This document shows, piece after piece, positions 41,378 through 50,723 of a stretch of 64,000 bases of DNA (position 1 is its first letter; the number at the start of each line of letters is the position of its first letter). The stretch is from contig NZ_FYDX01000004.1 of the NCBI RefSeq assembly GCF_900187455.1, forward strand, positions 433,300 through 497,299, read 5' to 3'. The notes beneath the pieces are model-generated. The model did no database searches. It was not told the origin of the DNA and worked only from the letters and a program-made list of their open reading frames with translations. A program made the position numbers and the translations under genes. The DNA is from Pseudomonas sp. Irchel 3E13 (GTDB taxonomy: Bacteria > Pseudomonadota > Gammaproteobacteria > Pseudomonadales > Pseudomonadaceae).

Positions 41378-42802
41378 TCAGTACTTCATGACCACCAGTC
41401 GGGTCTGGGTGAATTCGAGCATTCCGTGCTTGCCGTCATCACCGCCCAGGCCCGAGCGTTTCCAGCCGGCGTGAAAGCCCTGGTACGGGTCGGCCGGGGT
41501 GCGATTGACGTACAACTCGCCGGCCTCGATGGCGGCGGCCACCTTCATGGTGGTGCGGTAGTTTTCGGTGTAGAGCACCGACGACAGGCCGAACTGGTGG
41601 TCGTTGGCCATATCCAGCGCCTGGTCGATGCTGTGGTAGCGCAGCAGCGCCAGCACCGGGCCGAAGGTTTCTTCCTGGACGATTTCCATGTCCTGGCGGC
41701 AGTGGCTGAGCAGGGTCGGCGGGTAGAAATGACCCGGGCCCTGCGGAATGAAACCGCCGGTCTCCAGCACCGCGCCGACCGCGACCGCGCGCTCGACCAT
41801 GGCGTGGATGTTGCGCCGGGAGGCGGCGTTGACCAGCGGCCCCATCCGCTGCGGATCCTCGGCACGGTCGCCGAAACGCACCGCGGCGAATTTCTCCTTG
41901 AGCAGCGCCAGCAGGCGGTCGTGCACGCTTTCGTGGGCGTAGACCCGCTCCACCGCCGTGCACAACTGGCCGCAATGGGTGGTCTTGGAACCGACGATAT
42001 CGTTGGCGGCCTTTTCCAGGTCAGCGTCGGCTTCGACGATCACCGGGGTCTTGCCGCCCAGTTCCAGGGACGGCTTGGCGATGTTTTCCTTGCAGTAATC
42101 GAGGACGATGCGCCCGGCGTTGACGCTGCCGGTCAGGGTGATCAGGCCCACCGCCTTGTGGGTGCAGAGGCTGGCGGCGGTGGCGTGGTCCATGGTCAGG
42201 ATGTTCAGCACGCCCGCTGGCAGGCCGGCCTGTTGTGCGGCGCGGGCAATTTCGAAGGCCGACAGCGGTGTGTTGTTGCTCGGCCGCACCACCACGGTAT
42301 TGCCGGCGATCAGCGCCGGGGCGACTTTGCGCAGCAGGGTGTAGACCGGGTAGTTGAACGGAATCAGGCAGGCCACCACGCCGATCGGCTCGCGGTGCAG
42401 GAACAGGCGTTCGTCGGGGGTGTCGCTGGGGATGATCTCGCCTTCGATGCGCCGCGCCCACTCGGCGTGGTAGCGGGTGATTTGCGCCGCGTAGCGGGCC
42501 TCGTTGCTGGCGTCTTCCAGGCTCTTGCCGGACTCGGCGGCCAGCGCCTCGCCGATCTGCACGGCATGGGCGTCGAGGGCGTCGGCGAAGGCGCGCAGAT
42601 GCTCGCCGCGCTCGATGCTGGTCAGCTTGCCCCAGGTTTTCTGCGCCACGGCAGCGGCGTCGACAGCGGCGATGGCCTCTTCCACGGTGGCCGCCGCGAC
42701 CTGGCCAACCACGCTTTCCGTGGCCGGGTCCTGCACCGCAATCAGTGCCGCGCCGGCAGGCTCGATGAAGTGGCCATCAACAAAATTTCGCTCGATTCGC
42801 AT
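41378..42802 (-). CDS. Aldehyde dehydrogenase (lactaldehyde/glycolaldehyde type)
   Basis: A 474-residue NAD(P)-dependent aldehyde dehydrogenase. Motifs in order: PIGVVACLIPFNYPVYTLLRK, the nucleotide site LITLTGSVNAGR, the catalytic Glu in LELGGKTPVIV (about 250), the catalytic Cys in THCGQLCTAVERVY (about 285), ETFGPVLALL, and GFHAGWKRSGLGGDDGKHGM. Overall it resembles AldA-like enzymes acting on short hydroxyaldehydes. It is upstream of the carrier, dehydratase and GMC genes on the same strand, fitting oxidation of the aldehyde made by the GMC enzyme or after dehydration and cleavage. Confidence 0.92.
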   Translation of the reverse strand: MRIERNFVDGHFIEPAGAALIAVQDPATESVVGQVAAATVEEAIAAVDAAAVAQKTWGKLTSIERGEHLRAFADALDAHAVQIGEALAAESGKSLEDASNEARYAAQITRYHAEWARRIEGEIIPSDTPDERLFLHREPIGVVACLIPFNYPVYTLLRKVAPALIAGNTVVVRPSNNTPLSAFEIARAAQQAGLPAGVLNILTMDHATAASLCTHKAVGLITLTGSVNAGRIVLDYCKENIAKPSLELGGKTPVIVEADADLEKAANDIVGSKTTHCGQLCTAVERVYAHESVHDRLLALLKEKFAAVRFGDRAEDPQRMGPLVNAASRRNIHAMVERAVAVGAVLETGGFIPQGPGHFYPPTLLSHCRQDMEIVQEETFGPVLALLRYHSIDQALDMANDHQFGLSSVLYTENYRTTMKVAAAIEAGELYVNRTPADPYQGFHAGWKRSGLGGDDGKHGMLEFTQTRLVVMKY

Positions 42803-42985
42803 CGTGGGTTGCCCATCGTTGTCACGTTGTTATTGACGGGCAGTGTTGTGATTCGGGGGCGGATGGACAAACGATTAATAGCGCAGGGGAACATTCGAAA
42901 AAGGCATGTTAGTGGTATTTTCCAAGGCCTCATCGCTGCGGCCCGGCGCACCGACACGCCAGCGATGAAGCCCCAGAAAGTCATC

Positions 42986-43918
42986 TCAAACAGCCGGACT
43001 AGACGGCTCCAACTGCCGCTGCGCCAGCCAGATTTCCTCCTGCAGCCACTGGCTGAACAACTGCAACTGCGGCGCATCGCGCTGTTCCGGGCGGGTCACC
43101 AGCCAGTAGGACTGATGCCCGTCCACATGCACGTTGAGCACCTGGGTCAGCCGTCCGCCGGCCAGTTCGGGAGCGACCATGTGCCAGTCGGCGATGGTGA
43201 TGCCCAGGCCATCCACCGCAGCACGGATGGCCAGGTCCAGCAGGTCGAACTCATAGCCGCCCTGGGTATCCACGCCGCTGATGCGGGCGGCGTCCAGCCA
43301 GTGTTTCCAGGTGAGGTAGCGCTGGTCTTCGCGGGCCAGCACATGCAGCAACGTCATGCGGTTCAGGTCGATGCCCTGTTCGTCTTCCTCCCGGGCATAC
43401 AACGACGGCGCGCACACGGCGATATGCCGCTCCTGAATCAGCAACGAGCTGTCCAGGCCATCCCACTCGCCATTGCCGAAGCGGATCGCGCAATCAAGGG
43501 TGGCGGTTTCCGCGAGGCTGTCCTGCAAGCGCGTGGTAATGCTCAGTTCCAGCTCCGGGTGGCGCTCGCGCAGGCGCCCCAGCCGTGGCATCAGCCAGCG
43601 GCTGGTAAAGGTCGGCGGGGCATTGAGGTGCAGGCGGTTGGAATGGGTTTTCTGCTGGATGCTGCGCACAGTCATCTCGATCTTGTCGAACGACTGGTGC
43701 AGCGCCCGCAGCAGCACGCGCCCGGCATTGGTCAGCTCAAGGTGATGATGCCGGCGTTGCAGCAGGTGCTCGCCCAGTTGCTCCTCCAGTTGCCGCACCT
43801 GACGGCTGACCGCGCTCTGGGTGACGTTGAGCAACTCGGCGGCGCGGGTGAAGCTGCCGGTGCTACCGGCCACCTCGAAGGCTTTGAGTGCGTTGAGACC
43901 TGGCATTTTGCGTTTCAT
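42986..43918 (-). CDS. LysR-family regulator of the catabolic cluster
   Basis: A 310-residue LysR protein. The winged helix at 1-65 contains LNALKAFEVAGSTGSFTRA and LLNVTQSAVSRQVRQLEEQL. The effector domain starts at about 95 (LHLNAPPTFTSRWLMPRL; FDLLDLAIRAAVDGLGITIA), of the GcvA/TrpI-like subgroup. ATG 43918 is chosen; upstream in-frame codons to 43969 are also open. It lies between the catabolic operon and the divergent porin gene (195 bases), so both are probable targets. Confidence 0.92.
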   Translation of the reverse strand: MKRKMPGLNALKAFEVAGSTGSFTRAAELLNVTQSAVSRQVRQLEEQLGEHLLQRRHHHLELTNAGRVLLRALHQSFDKIEMTVRSIQQKTHSNRLHLNAPPTFTSRWLMPRLGRLRERHPELELSITTRLQDSLAETATLDCAIRFGNGEWDGLDSSLLIQERHIAVCAPSLYAREEDEQGIDLNRMTLLHVLAREDQRYLTWKHWLDAARISGVDTQGGYEFDLLDLAIRAAVDGLGITIADWHMVAPELAGGRLTQVLNVHVDGHQSYWLVTRPEQRDAPQLQLFSQWLQEEIWLAQRQLEPSSPAV

Positions 43919-44113
43919 GGAAGGCGCTCGGAAGACGGCTGACAAGGTTTGCAGTATTCCACGCGGCAAGGACTCTTCCTACAAAGCCGACAAAATTCTC
44001 AGGCAGTAACCTGCGTTAAACGCAGGTTTGTCTCTCGATTTAATCGTTTGTCCCGCAAACGCCTGATGGCAACACTGCGCGCGTCTCACATAACAATAAA
44101 CGAGAGCCGCCAC

Positions 44114-45292
44114 ATGCCCTTCACCGCTTCCCTGCGCTTGCAGTCCGTTTGTCTTGCCGCCTTGTCCAGCCTCGCCGTCCCGGCCATGGCGGTGCAGGTC
44201 ACCGACCACCTCGACCTCGGTGGTGCCGTACGCGCCCGTTGGGACTACGACCCGGACCGCGACATCCAGAAGTTCAACTTCGACACTGCCTTCCTCACTG
44301 CCAAATACACCTCCGACACCTGGATCGGCGCCGCCAAGTACCGCTTCTACGGGCGCGCTTACCCGTACAAGTACACCAACAATGTCGGCGACGTGGCGTT
44401 CGCCGAAACCGCCTGGGTCGGCTATCGCTTCAACCCGGACCAGCAGATCCAGGTCGGCCTCAACCAGATTCCGTTCGGCCTGCAGCCGTACTTCGGCAGC
44501 ACCTTCTTCGAAACCCTGGGCAACGTCATCGGCCTGGAGGATGTCGAGCAGATCGGCGCCAAGTACATTCAGCAGGTCGGCGACTGGAATATCCAGGCCG
44601 GCTACTACCTGCGCCCGGCCTGGCAAGGCAAAGGCACCAGCAATGGCCGCACCTACTCCACCGTGGTGTCCTCCGCCGACAGCTACGTCGAGGACGGCAG
44701 CGACAACCGCGAGCGCAACACCGCAGTGCTGCGCCTGGCCAAGGCCGTGCAGCTGGGCGACTGGAAATCCGAGGTCGGTGTGTCGGGCATGACTTCCACG
44801 CTGAAGAACAACGACACCGGCGACGACGGCCGGCGCAATGCCGTGGCGGTGCACTACCTGGGCAAGAACGGCCCGTGGGGCGTGCAGTTGATGGCGGCGC
44901 GGCAACAGATGTCACCGCGTAATGAAGGCACCGATGAAGTGGTCACCTTCGGCGGCTACGACGGCACGTTCAACGTCGCCAGCCGCGGCAACTTCTACGT
45001 TGCCGACCTCAGCTACGACGTCGACGGCAAATACTTGTTCGACCAGCTCAGCGGGATCAAGCTGTACGCCAACTACAGCGCCTTCGACAAATCAGCCTCG
45101 GGCTTCGACACCTCCGAGCGGCTGATTCTTGGCTCGTCGTTCTCACTGAGCAAATTGTGGATCGCCACCGAATGGCTGATCGGCAAGAACGATCCCTACA
45201 TTGGTGGCAGCAGCTATGCGCAGAGCCTGGGCGCTGGCGGTAGTGATCAGTGGGAGAACCAGGTTTACGTGAATATTGGTTACTACTTCTAG
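44114..45292 (+). CDS. Outer-membrane porin (OprO/P- or carbohydrate-porin-like)
   Basis: A 392-residue porin with a signal peptide (1-25, ending AMA-V). Alternating beta-strand sequence follows, for example YRFYGRAYPYKYTNNVG, FAETAWVGYRFNPDQQIQVGL, NQIPFGLQPYFGSTFFE and LSYDVDGKYLFDQLSGIKL, ending in YYF as outer-membrane barrels do. The ATG at 44114 with GAGAG upstream is chosen; the frame is open back to 43949 but that part lacks a signal peptide. It is divergent from the LysR gene and probably lets the substrate of the neighbouring carrier/dehydratase cluster through the outer membrane. Confidence 0.85.
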   Translation: MPFTASLRLQSVCLAALSSLAVPAMAVQVTDHLDLGGAVRARWDYDPDRDIQKFNFDTAFLTAKYTSDTWIGAAKYRFYGRAYPYKYTNNVGDVAFAETAWVGYRFNPDQQIQVGLNQIPFGLQPYFGSTFFETLGNVIGLEDVEQIGAKYIQQVGDWNIQAGYYLRPAWQGKGTSNGRTYSTVVSSADSYVEDGSDNRERNTAVLRLAKAVQLGDWKSEVGVSGMTSTLKNNDTGDDGRRNAVAVHYLGKNGPWGVQLMAARQQMSPRNEGTDEVVTFGGYDGTFNVASRGNFYVADLSYDVDGKYLFDQLSGIKLYANYSAFDKSASGFDTSERLILGSSFSLSKLWIATEWLIGKNDPYIGGSSYAQSLGAGGSDQWENQVYVNIGYYF

Positions 45293-45332
45293 AAGCGCTG
45301 GAGCGGAGCTGCCAAACACATGCTCTATATTG

Positions 45333-45412
45333 GCGCATCGCGAGCAAGCTCGCTCCTACAGGGGCATTCGCCGGTTCAGTGACCTGTAGGAGCGAGCTTG
45401 CTCGCGAAGCGC
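45333..45412. repeat. Inverted REP pair (REPIN)
   Basis: ATCGCGAGCAAGCTCGCTCC on the left and GGAGCGAGCTTGCTCGCGAA on the right, facing each other about 33 bases apart, in the gap after the porin gene. Confidence 0.85.
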
Positions 45413-45464
45413 CGGATCAACCAAGACCGACACATGCCGTGCTCATCCGATCTCATAACCCCAA

Positions 45465-45656
45465 CTACCGCCCCGGCCACACCACCGCCTGAGCCGCGAT
45501 CACATGATGCTTGCTCGCATCGAAGGTGATGCTGGGCGAGCCATGGAGCTCGTAACCCAGCGCCAGCGCTTCGGAAATACGCCGGCAGAACGCGGCATCA
45601 TCGGGGCCGGTGATCAGGCGATAGACCGGCAGGCCATTAGGTGGAGTCGAGTTCAT
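45465..45656 (-). CDS. DUF1737 small protein
   Basis: A 63-residue protein: LPVYRLITGPDDAAFCRRIS, EALALGYELHGSPSITFDAS and HVIAAQAVVWPG. This is the compact DUF1737 domain, a short beta-rich cytosolic module of unknown role often found as a stand-alone protein in Pseudomonas. It stands alone between a REP pair and the GH15 gene. Convincing by its complete domain. Confidence 0.8.
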   Translation of the reverse strand: MNSTPPNGLPVYRLITGPDDAAFCRRISEALALGYELHGSPSITFDASKHHVIAAQAVVWPGR

Positions 45657-45701
45657 GGGTCTTCCTTGCGGGCCAGTGGATCAGGCCCGCGATCATAGCA
45701 T

Positions 45702-47516
45702 TCAGCTATTTCCCCGGTGATCGCCTTCCCCGCCAATCGCCCGCGCCGCCCGTATCAGCGACAAATGCGTCAGCCCCTGCGGCAGGTTGCCCAAGTACTG
45801 GCCGCTGTCGGGATCGACCATCTCGGAATAAATCCCCACGCCGCGCCCCAGGCCCTCCACCGCTTTGTCGAACCCGTCTTCGGCCCGCGCTTGCTGGCCG
45901 AGCAACGCCCAGGCTTCGATCATCCAGAAGGTACAGGCGAGGAAGCAGCCTTCCTCCAGTTCGACCTGGCTGTAGCGGTAGTGAAAAGCGCCACGGCCGA
46001 GTTCTCGCTGCACCGCCTCCAAGGTGCTGCGCAGGCGTTCCCGCTCGGGGTAGCCGAAGCGCACCGCGAGGGCGATCGAGGCGTCCAGCCGTTCGCTGTC
46101 CGGGTAGAACTGATAGCCCTGCAGCGTCTCGCTCCAGCAATGGGCCTCGACCCAGGCGTGAATACGCTGGCGCTCGCGGTCCCAGCGGTCGCGGCATGTG
46201 GTGGGCAGGTGGCCGTGGTCGGCCAGTTCCACCGCGTGGTTGAGCGCCTGCCAGCAACTGATTTTCGAGGTGGTGTAATGGCGAATTTCCGGCAGTTCCC
46301 AGATACCTGAGTCAGGCTGGCGCCAGGTGTCGGCGCATTGGTCGGCGATGCCGCAAAGCAGCCTCGCACTGCGGGCATCGAGGACGTTGCCGCAGGCGAT
46401 GAAACTGCGCACCGTCTCGAAGATATCGCCGTAGATGCCGTGCTGGATTTGCCCGGTGGCATTGTTGCCGACCACCGGCGGCGAGTATTTGTAGCCGGGC
46501 AACGGCAACGCACGGGCGCCCTCGCCCACCTCGCCTTGCAGCGTGTAGAACACCCGCACGCCGTGTTCGCTCAGGCGGTGCAGCAGCCAGGTCAGCGCCG
46601 CCTTGGCTTCCGGCTGGGCGCCCATGGTGAGGAAGGCTTCGATGATGTAGCCGGCGTCCCGCACCCAGGCGAAACGGTAGTCGTAGTTCTTGGTGCCGCC
46701 GATGCGCTCGGGCAGCGAGGTGGTGGCCGCGGCCATGATCGCCCCGGTCGGCGAGGACAGCAGCAACTTCAGCGCCAGGGCGCTGCGCACCACTAGCGTC
46801 TGGTACGGGCCGTCATAGCTCAGGCATTTACTCCATTGCAGCCATTCGCGGTGCGAGCCGTCGATACGCGCGTCGATCAGTTCGAGGCTCGGCACCACCA
46901 GCGGTTCGTCGCGCCCGCTGACGATGGCCATCACCACCTTGTCGCCGGCCGCCACCCGCACCTCGGCCCGCACGCCAAGGTCGTCCTTGCGCTGGATCTG
47001 CAATTGCTCGCTGTAGATGAACATGCCGAGGATATGGCCGGCATGAAACACGCAGCCGTTGCCGGTCGGGGCAAGAAACGGCGAGACGGTGTCGGCCTGG
47101 GTGCCGAAGTCGATTTTCACCGCGAAGTCGACCTGCCCTTCCACGCCCTCCAGGCGTCGCCCCAGTTCAGCCCAGGGCAGACGCCCGGCCGGGCCGCTGT
47201 TGAGCGACTCGACCAGGCGCGCCCGGCCGCTGTCGGTGATGAACAGGGTTTCCAGGACATTGCTGCCCGGCAGGTAACGACGCTCGACGCGATACGCCTG
47301 CGTCGGCGTGATCGCGAAATAGCCGCCATGCCGCGGCGCCAGCAGGCGGTCGAACAACGGCGGCGAATCCATATGCGGCACGCACCACCAGTCGATCGAA
47401 CCGTCCCAGCCCACCAGCGCCACCGAGCGCCCGTCGCCGAGCGCCGCATAGCCTTCGAGGGGCAGCCAGCCACCAGCGTCGCGTTGTGGTTCGCCATGCT
47501 GGATGCCTTGTATCAC
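45702..47516 (-). CDS. Glycoside hydrolase family 15 protein (glucoamylase/trehalase-like)
   Basis: A 604-residue cytosolic enzyme. The N-terminal domain reads WLPLEGYAALGDGRSVALVG and GSIDWWCVPHMDSPPLFDRLL. The (alpha/alpha)6 barrel carries KNYDYRFAWVRDAGYIIEAFL, the RDAGY segment typical of GH15, LDARSARLLCGIADQC and SEMVDPDSGQYLGNLPQGLTHLSL, with the general-base Glu. It hydrolyses alpha-glucosidic bonds, possibly trehalose or maltodextrin. The frame is open to a TTG at 47582, but the GTG at 47516 with GGAAG upstream is the better start. It follows the module 3 receptor stop by about 84 bases. Confidence 0.87.
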   Translation of the reverse strand: MIQGIQHGEPQRDAGGWLPLEGYAALGDGRSVALVGWDGSIDWWCVPHMDSPPLFDRLLAPRHGGYFAITPTQAYRVERRYLPGSNVLETLFITDSGRARLVESLNSGPAGRLPWAELGRRLEGVEGQVDFAVKIDFGTQADTVSPFLAPTGNGCVFHAGHILGMFIYSEQLQIQRKDDLGVRAEVRVAAGDKVVMAIVSGRDEPLVVPSLELIDARIDGSHREWLQWSKCLSYDGPYQTLVVRSALALKLLLSSPTGAIMAAATTSLPERIGGTKNYDYRFAWVRDAGYIIEAFLTMGAQPEAKAALTWLLHRLSEHGVRVFYTLQGEVGEGARALPLPGYKYSPPVVGNNATGQIQHGIYGDIFETVRSFIACGNVLDARSARLLCGIADQCADTWRQPDSGIWELPEIRHYTTSKISCWQALNHAVELADHGHLPTTCRDRWDRERQRIHAWVEAHCWSETLQGYQFYPDSERLDASIALAVRFGYPERERLRSTLEAVQRELGRGAFHYRYSQVELEEGCFLACTFWMIEAWALLGQQARAEDGFDKAVEGLGRGVGIYSEMVDPDSGQYLGNLPQGLTHLSLIRAARAIGGEGDHRGNS

Positions 47517-47600
47517 GCGGTCTTCCACGGGGTCGCTCCGAAGTGGGGGGTGTTTCCTTCGGACCGGTGGAGCCGCCGGCAAGTTCGCCTGGATCGCGCC

Positions 47601-49991
47601 TCAGAACTTCGCCCGCAACGCCACGTTGAAATTGCGTGGCTCGCCGTAGAAGTTCCAGTAGTTGTCGTTGCCGATGGTCTGGATGTACTTCTTGTCGAAG
47701 ACGTTATCCAGGTTGTACTGCAGCTCCAGGTGCTCGTTCAGCTCGTAGATCGCGTGCAGGCTGGTCAGGGCATAGCCGCGCTGCTGGATCTGGTAATTGG
47801 CCTCGCGGTTGGTGATCTTGCTCTGGGCGTACACGCTGCCGCCCACCCGCGCCTTGTTCAGCACACCCGGCAGGCGATAGTCGGTGGCGATCTTGAACAG
47901 GTGCCGTGGCGCCAGCGACGAGTAATCCTCGCCCTTCTGTTCGCCGCCGATGTACTTGGACTGCACGTAGGTATAGCCCGCTGACAGGTTCCATTCCTCG
48001 GTCAACGCGCCGTTCACCTCCAGCTCCACGCCGCGATTGCGGACTTTCTCGGAAGGCTCGTAGCAGTTGCACGGCAGCAGGTATTCGGCGCGGCCGGTCT
48101 GGTCGGCCTGGAACAGCGCGACGCTGGCATTCAGGCGCTTGTCGTAGAACTCGCCCTTGAGCCCCAGCTCGTAGTTGCTGCCGGTCATGGGTTCGAGGAT
48201 CGAGCCACCGGCATCCAGGTTCGCCTGCGGCTTGAAGATTTCGGTGTAGCTGGCGTAGGCGGAAAGGTTGTCGCTCAGTTCCTGCACCAGGCCGGCGTAG
48301 GGCGTGATCTCGCGGTTTTTCGCGTATTCGGTGTTGCGCGGGATGCCGGTGGTGTTGGTCATGTTCTCGGTCTTGAACCAACTGACCCGGCTGCCGACGA
48401 TGAACTTCGTGCTGTCGGTCAGGCTGAAGCGCGCCGCGCCGTAGACCCCGGACTGCTCCTGGGTGATGTTGTACTTCCACAGGTTGGCGTTGAGCCCGGT
48501 CGGCTTGGGCGGGTTGAAGCCGGACAGGTCGTTCATGTCGAACTGATAGCCGTAACCGGCATCGCGGCCGCCGTGGTAGTCGAAATCGTCCTTGCGCACG
48601 TTGGCGCCCAGCACCAGTTCATGGCGCCGGCCCAGCAGCTCGAACGGGCCGGTGGCATAGCCGTCGACGCTGGTCTGGGTGTCGTCGTAGAAGAAGTGCC
48701 GCGGGTTGAGGCTGAAGCGGTCGCCGCTGACGCGCCAGGTGTAGTTGCCGAGAAAGTCCGACTTGGCCTTGATGTGGTTGGCGGCGACGATCAGTTTCCA
48801 GTCGTTGTCGAAGCTGTGCTGGATATCGGCGAAAAAGGTGGTGTTGTTCTTGTTCAGCTTGTTCCACTTGCCGGTGAGGTTGGTCGAGCGCGACAGCGGA
48901 TAGAAGGCGCCGTCCTTGGCCGTTGGCAGGGCCGACCAGTCATAACCGGAGTTGCGGTCCTTCTGGTAGGAGAAACCCAGAGTCGCCATGGTGCTCGCCG
49001 ACAGGTCCATTTCGACGATGCCGTAGAACAACTGGTTTTCTTTTTTCACGTTGTCCATGTAGCTGTTGGCGTCGTTGTAGCTGATGACCGTGCGCCCGCG
49101 CAGCGTGCCCGGCTCGTTCAGCGCCGACGACAGATCGACCAGGGTGCGGTAGTTGTCCCACGAGCCCACCGAGGTTTCCACCAACGCCTGCGGTTCCGCC
49201 GTCGGGCGCTTGCGCACCAAATTGATCGCCGCCGACGGCGTGCCCGCGCCTTCGGTCAGGCCGGTGGCGCCACGTACCACTTCAACGCGGTCATAGATGT
49301 CGGTGGCCGGCTTGGAGATGGCGTCCATCGAATAGGCGTTGCCGACGTTGGTGGGCACGCCGTCGATCTGCAAGCTGTCCACCAACTGGCCGCGGGACTG
49401 GTAGAGCGAGCGCTCGCCGCCGTTCTTGATGACGATCACGCCGGTGGTGTTTTGCAGCACGTCGTCCAGGTCTTTCATGTTCTGGTCGTCCATGCGCTGG
49501 CGGGTGACCACGGTCACCGACTGCGGGGTTTCGCGCTGGGTCATGTTCAGCCGCGTCGCAGTGGTGGTCGGGCCACGGGTGGCATACGAGGTGCTGCCCT
49601 CGGTGACACTCCCCGCCACCGCGCCGGTCACCGATGTGGCGCCGAGTTGCACGGCATCCCCTTGCACCGCGGCTTTTTCCAGCATGACGCTGCCAGCGCC
49701 GGTGGCGTGCCAGATCAGCCCGCTGCCCTGCAGCAAACGCTGCAACGCCGCCTCCGGTTCCTGACTGCCGCGCACCGCCGGGCTGCTCAGGCCCTGCACC
49801 AGCTCGCCGTTGTAAATCACCTGCAAACCGCTCTGCTCGGCCAGTTGATTGAGCGCCGACCCCAGCGACTGCGCGGGGATATCAAAAGCAACCGGCTCGG
49901 CCCAGGCCAGCGCTGGCAACAGGCCCATCAGCAGCGTGGCGCGGCGCAAGGCGACGACGAGTGGACGGATACCGGTGGTGACGTGACGCAT
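47601..49991 (-). CDS. TonB-dependent siderophore receptor with signalling domain (module 3)
   Basis: A 796-residue receptor. Signal peptide (about 1-31, ending AWA-E), STN domain (35-105: VAFDIPAQSLGSALNQLAEQ, SGLQVIYNGELVQGL), plug (about 150-265: NMTQRETPQSVTVVTRQRMDD, YDRVEVVRGATGLTEGAGTP) and barrel ending in AKF. A cysteine pair in an extracellular loop (LLPCNCYEPSE) is notable. Its FecR and FecI genes lie at 52250 and 53173 on the same strand but are separated from it by a defence gene pair. It keeps its own upstream region with AT-rich -35-like and CGTC -10-like sequence at about 50040-50075. Confidence 0.93.
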   Translation of the reverse strand: MRHVTTGIRPLVVALRRATLLMGLLPALAWAEPVAFDIPAQSLGSALNQLAEQSGLQVIYNGELVQGLSSPAVRGSQEPEAALQRLLQGSGLIWHATGAGSVMLEKAAVQGDAVQLGATSVTGAVAGSVTEGSTSYATRGPTTTATRLNMTQRETPQSVTVVTRQRMDDQNMKDLDDVLQNTTGVIVIKNGGERSLYQSRGQLVDSLQIDGVPTNVGNAYSMDAISKPATDIYDRVEVVRGATGLTEGAGTPSAAINLVRKRPTAEPQALVETSVGSWDNYRTLVDLSSALNEPGTLRGRTVISYNDANSYMDNVKKENQLFYGIVEMDLSASTMATLGFSYQKDRNSGYDWSALPTAKDGAFYPLSRSTNLTGKWNKLNKNNTTFFADIQHSFDNDWKLIVAANHIKAKSDFLGNYTWRVSGDRFSLNPRHFFYDDTQTSVDGYATGPFELLGRRHELVLGANVRKDDFDYHGGRDAGYGYQFDMNDLSGFNPPKPTGLNANLWKYNITQEQSGVYGAARFSLTDSTKFIVGSRVSWFKTENMTNTTGIPRNTEYAKNREITPYAGLVQELSDNLSAYASYTEIFKPQANLDAGGSILEPMTGSNYELGLKGEFYDKRLNASVALFQADQTGRAEYLLPCNCYEPSEKVRNRGVELEVNGALTEEWNLSAGYTYVQSKYIGGEQKGEDYSSLAPRHLFKIATDYRLPGVLNKARVGGSVYAQSKITNREANYQIQQRGYALTSLHAIYELNEHLELQYNLDNVFDKKYIQTIGNDNYWNFYGEPRNFNVALRAKF

Positions 49992-50075
49992 GTAAATCTC
50001 CCTAGCGAATGCAACGTATTATCGTTTTCGCCAAGGAAGACGGGTGACGCAGGCAGACCCGTAAAAAAATTTTGC

Positions 50076-50723
50076 TCAGCGCTCGTTCGACCCGGCGCTG
50101 AGCCAGCTTCTGAGGATGTTGACCATCACTGGAGCGAAAGGCTGAAGCTTGCCCTGATCGGGACGACTGAGATCATCGATCACCATTTGCAAGAGTTCAT
50201 CATCCTCAACGGGAGACAAAGGCTCAACGCCATTGTCTTGCAAAACCATCCACGAAATCTGCCGGCGCTTTTCCACCAGTTTTTTGTTGTTGCGCTCATG
50301 ATCACCAAGGTTCAACACAGAAATCGTATCGATGGCTCTGGGGGACAGCCCCTCGACCCGACCGCTGATAAGGAACCGTAACTCTCGCTCACACTCAGCC
50401 ATCAGGGGCGACAGAGCAGCAGACTGGTTGCCTTTGGCGGCATCGCATTGCCCGGGTGTCGTGCAACTCGCAACAATGTTGTCGAAAGTCAGGCTCAATT
50501 GAGGATGGTGGTCACGGCACAGAAGATGCTCATTCAGGGTGTCAGAGCGCTCACCCGAAATCGGCATGCAGCAGTAGGCGCACAGGTGCAACTGCTCGGC
50601 CGTGCAGGTACGCCTGATGTCTGAGCGCTCCTCATGCGAGAGGTCACGGTAGTGTTTGTTCGGGTTTCGTGCCCTGAAACGTGTGAGCGCTTCAGGTTCC
50701 GAGCCTTTATCGATTTTTCTCAA
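50076..50723 (-). CDS. ptuB: PtuB-like HNH endonuclease (Septu-type defence, TIGR02646-like)
   Basis: A 215-residue nuclease starting with TTG at 50723 (then RKIDKGSEPEALTRFRARNP), a start inside the end of ptuA with GGAA upstream. The N-terminal R-K-I-x-K-G-x-E-P word is the usual beginning of retron/Septu HNH proteins. The HNH core is LCAYC (Cys48, Cys51), NEH (His66), FDNIVASC (Asn82, Cys87) and QCDAAKGN. The longer open frame from 50825 would overlap ptuA far more and lacks this conserved start. With PtuA it forms an antiphage complex in which PtuB cuts DNA. Confidence 0.85.
   Translation of the reverse strand: MRKIDKGSEPEALTRFRARNPNKHYRDLSHEERSDIRRTCTAEQLHLCAYCCMPISGERSDTLNEHLLCRDHHPQLSLTFDNIVASCTTPGQCDAAKGNQSAALSPLMAECERELRFLISGRVEGLSPRAIDTISVLNLGDHERNNKKLVEKRRQISWMVLQDNGVEPLSPVEDDELLQMVIDDLSRPDQGKLQPFAPVMVNILRSWLSAGSNER

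Noticed and set aside
41426..43942. 838-codon plus-strand frame across the aldehyde dehydrogenase and LysR genes
   Set aside because: It lies antisense to two well-recognised genes and is composed of shadow sequence without motifs.
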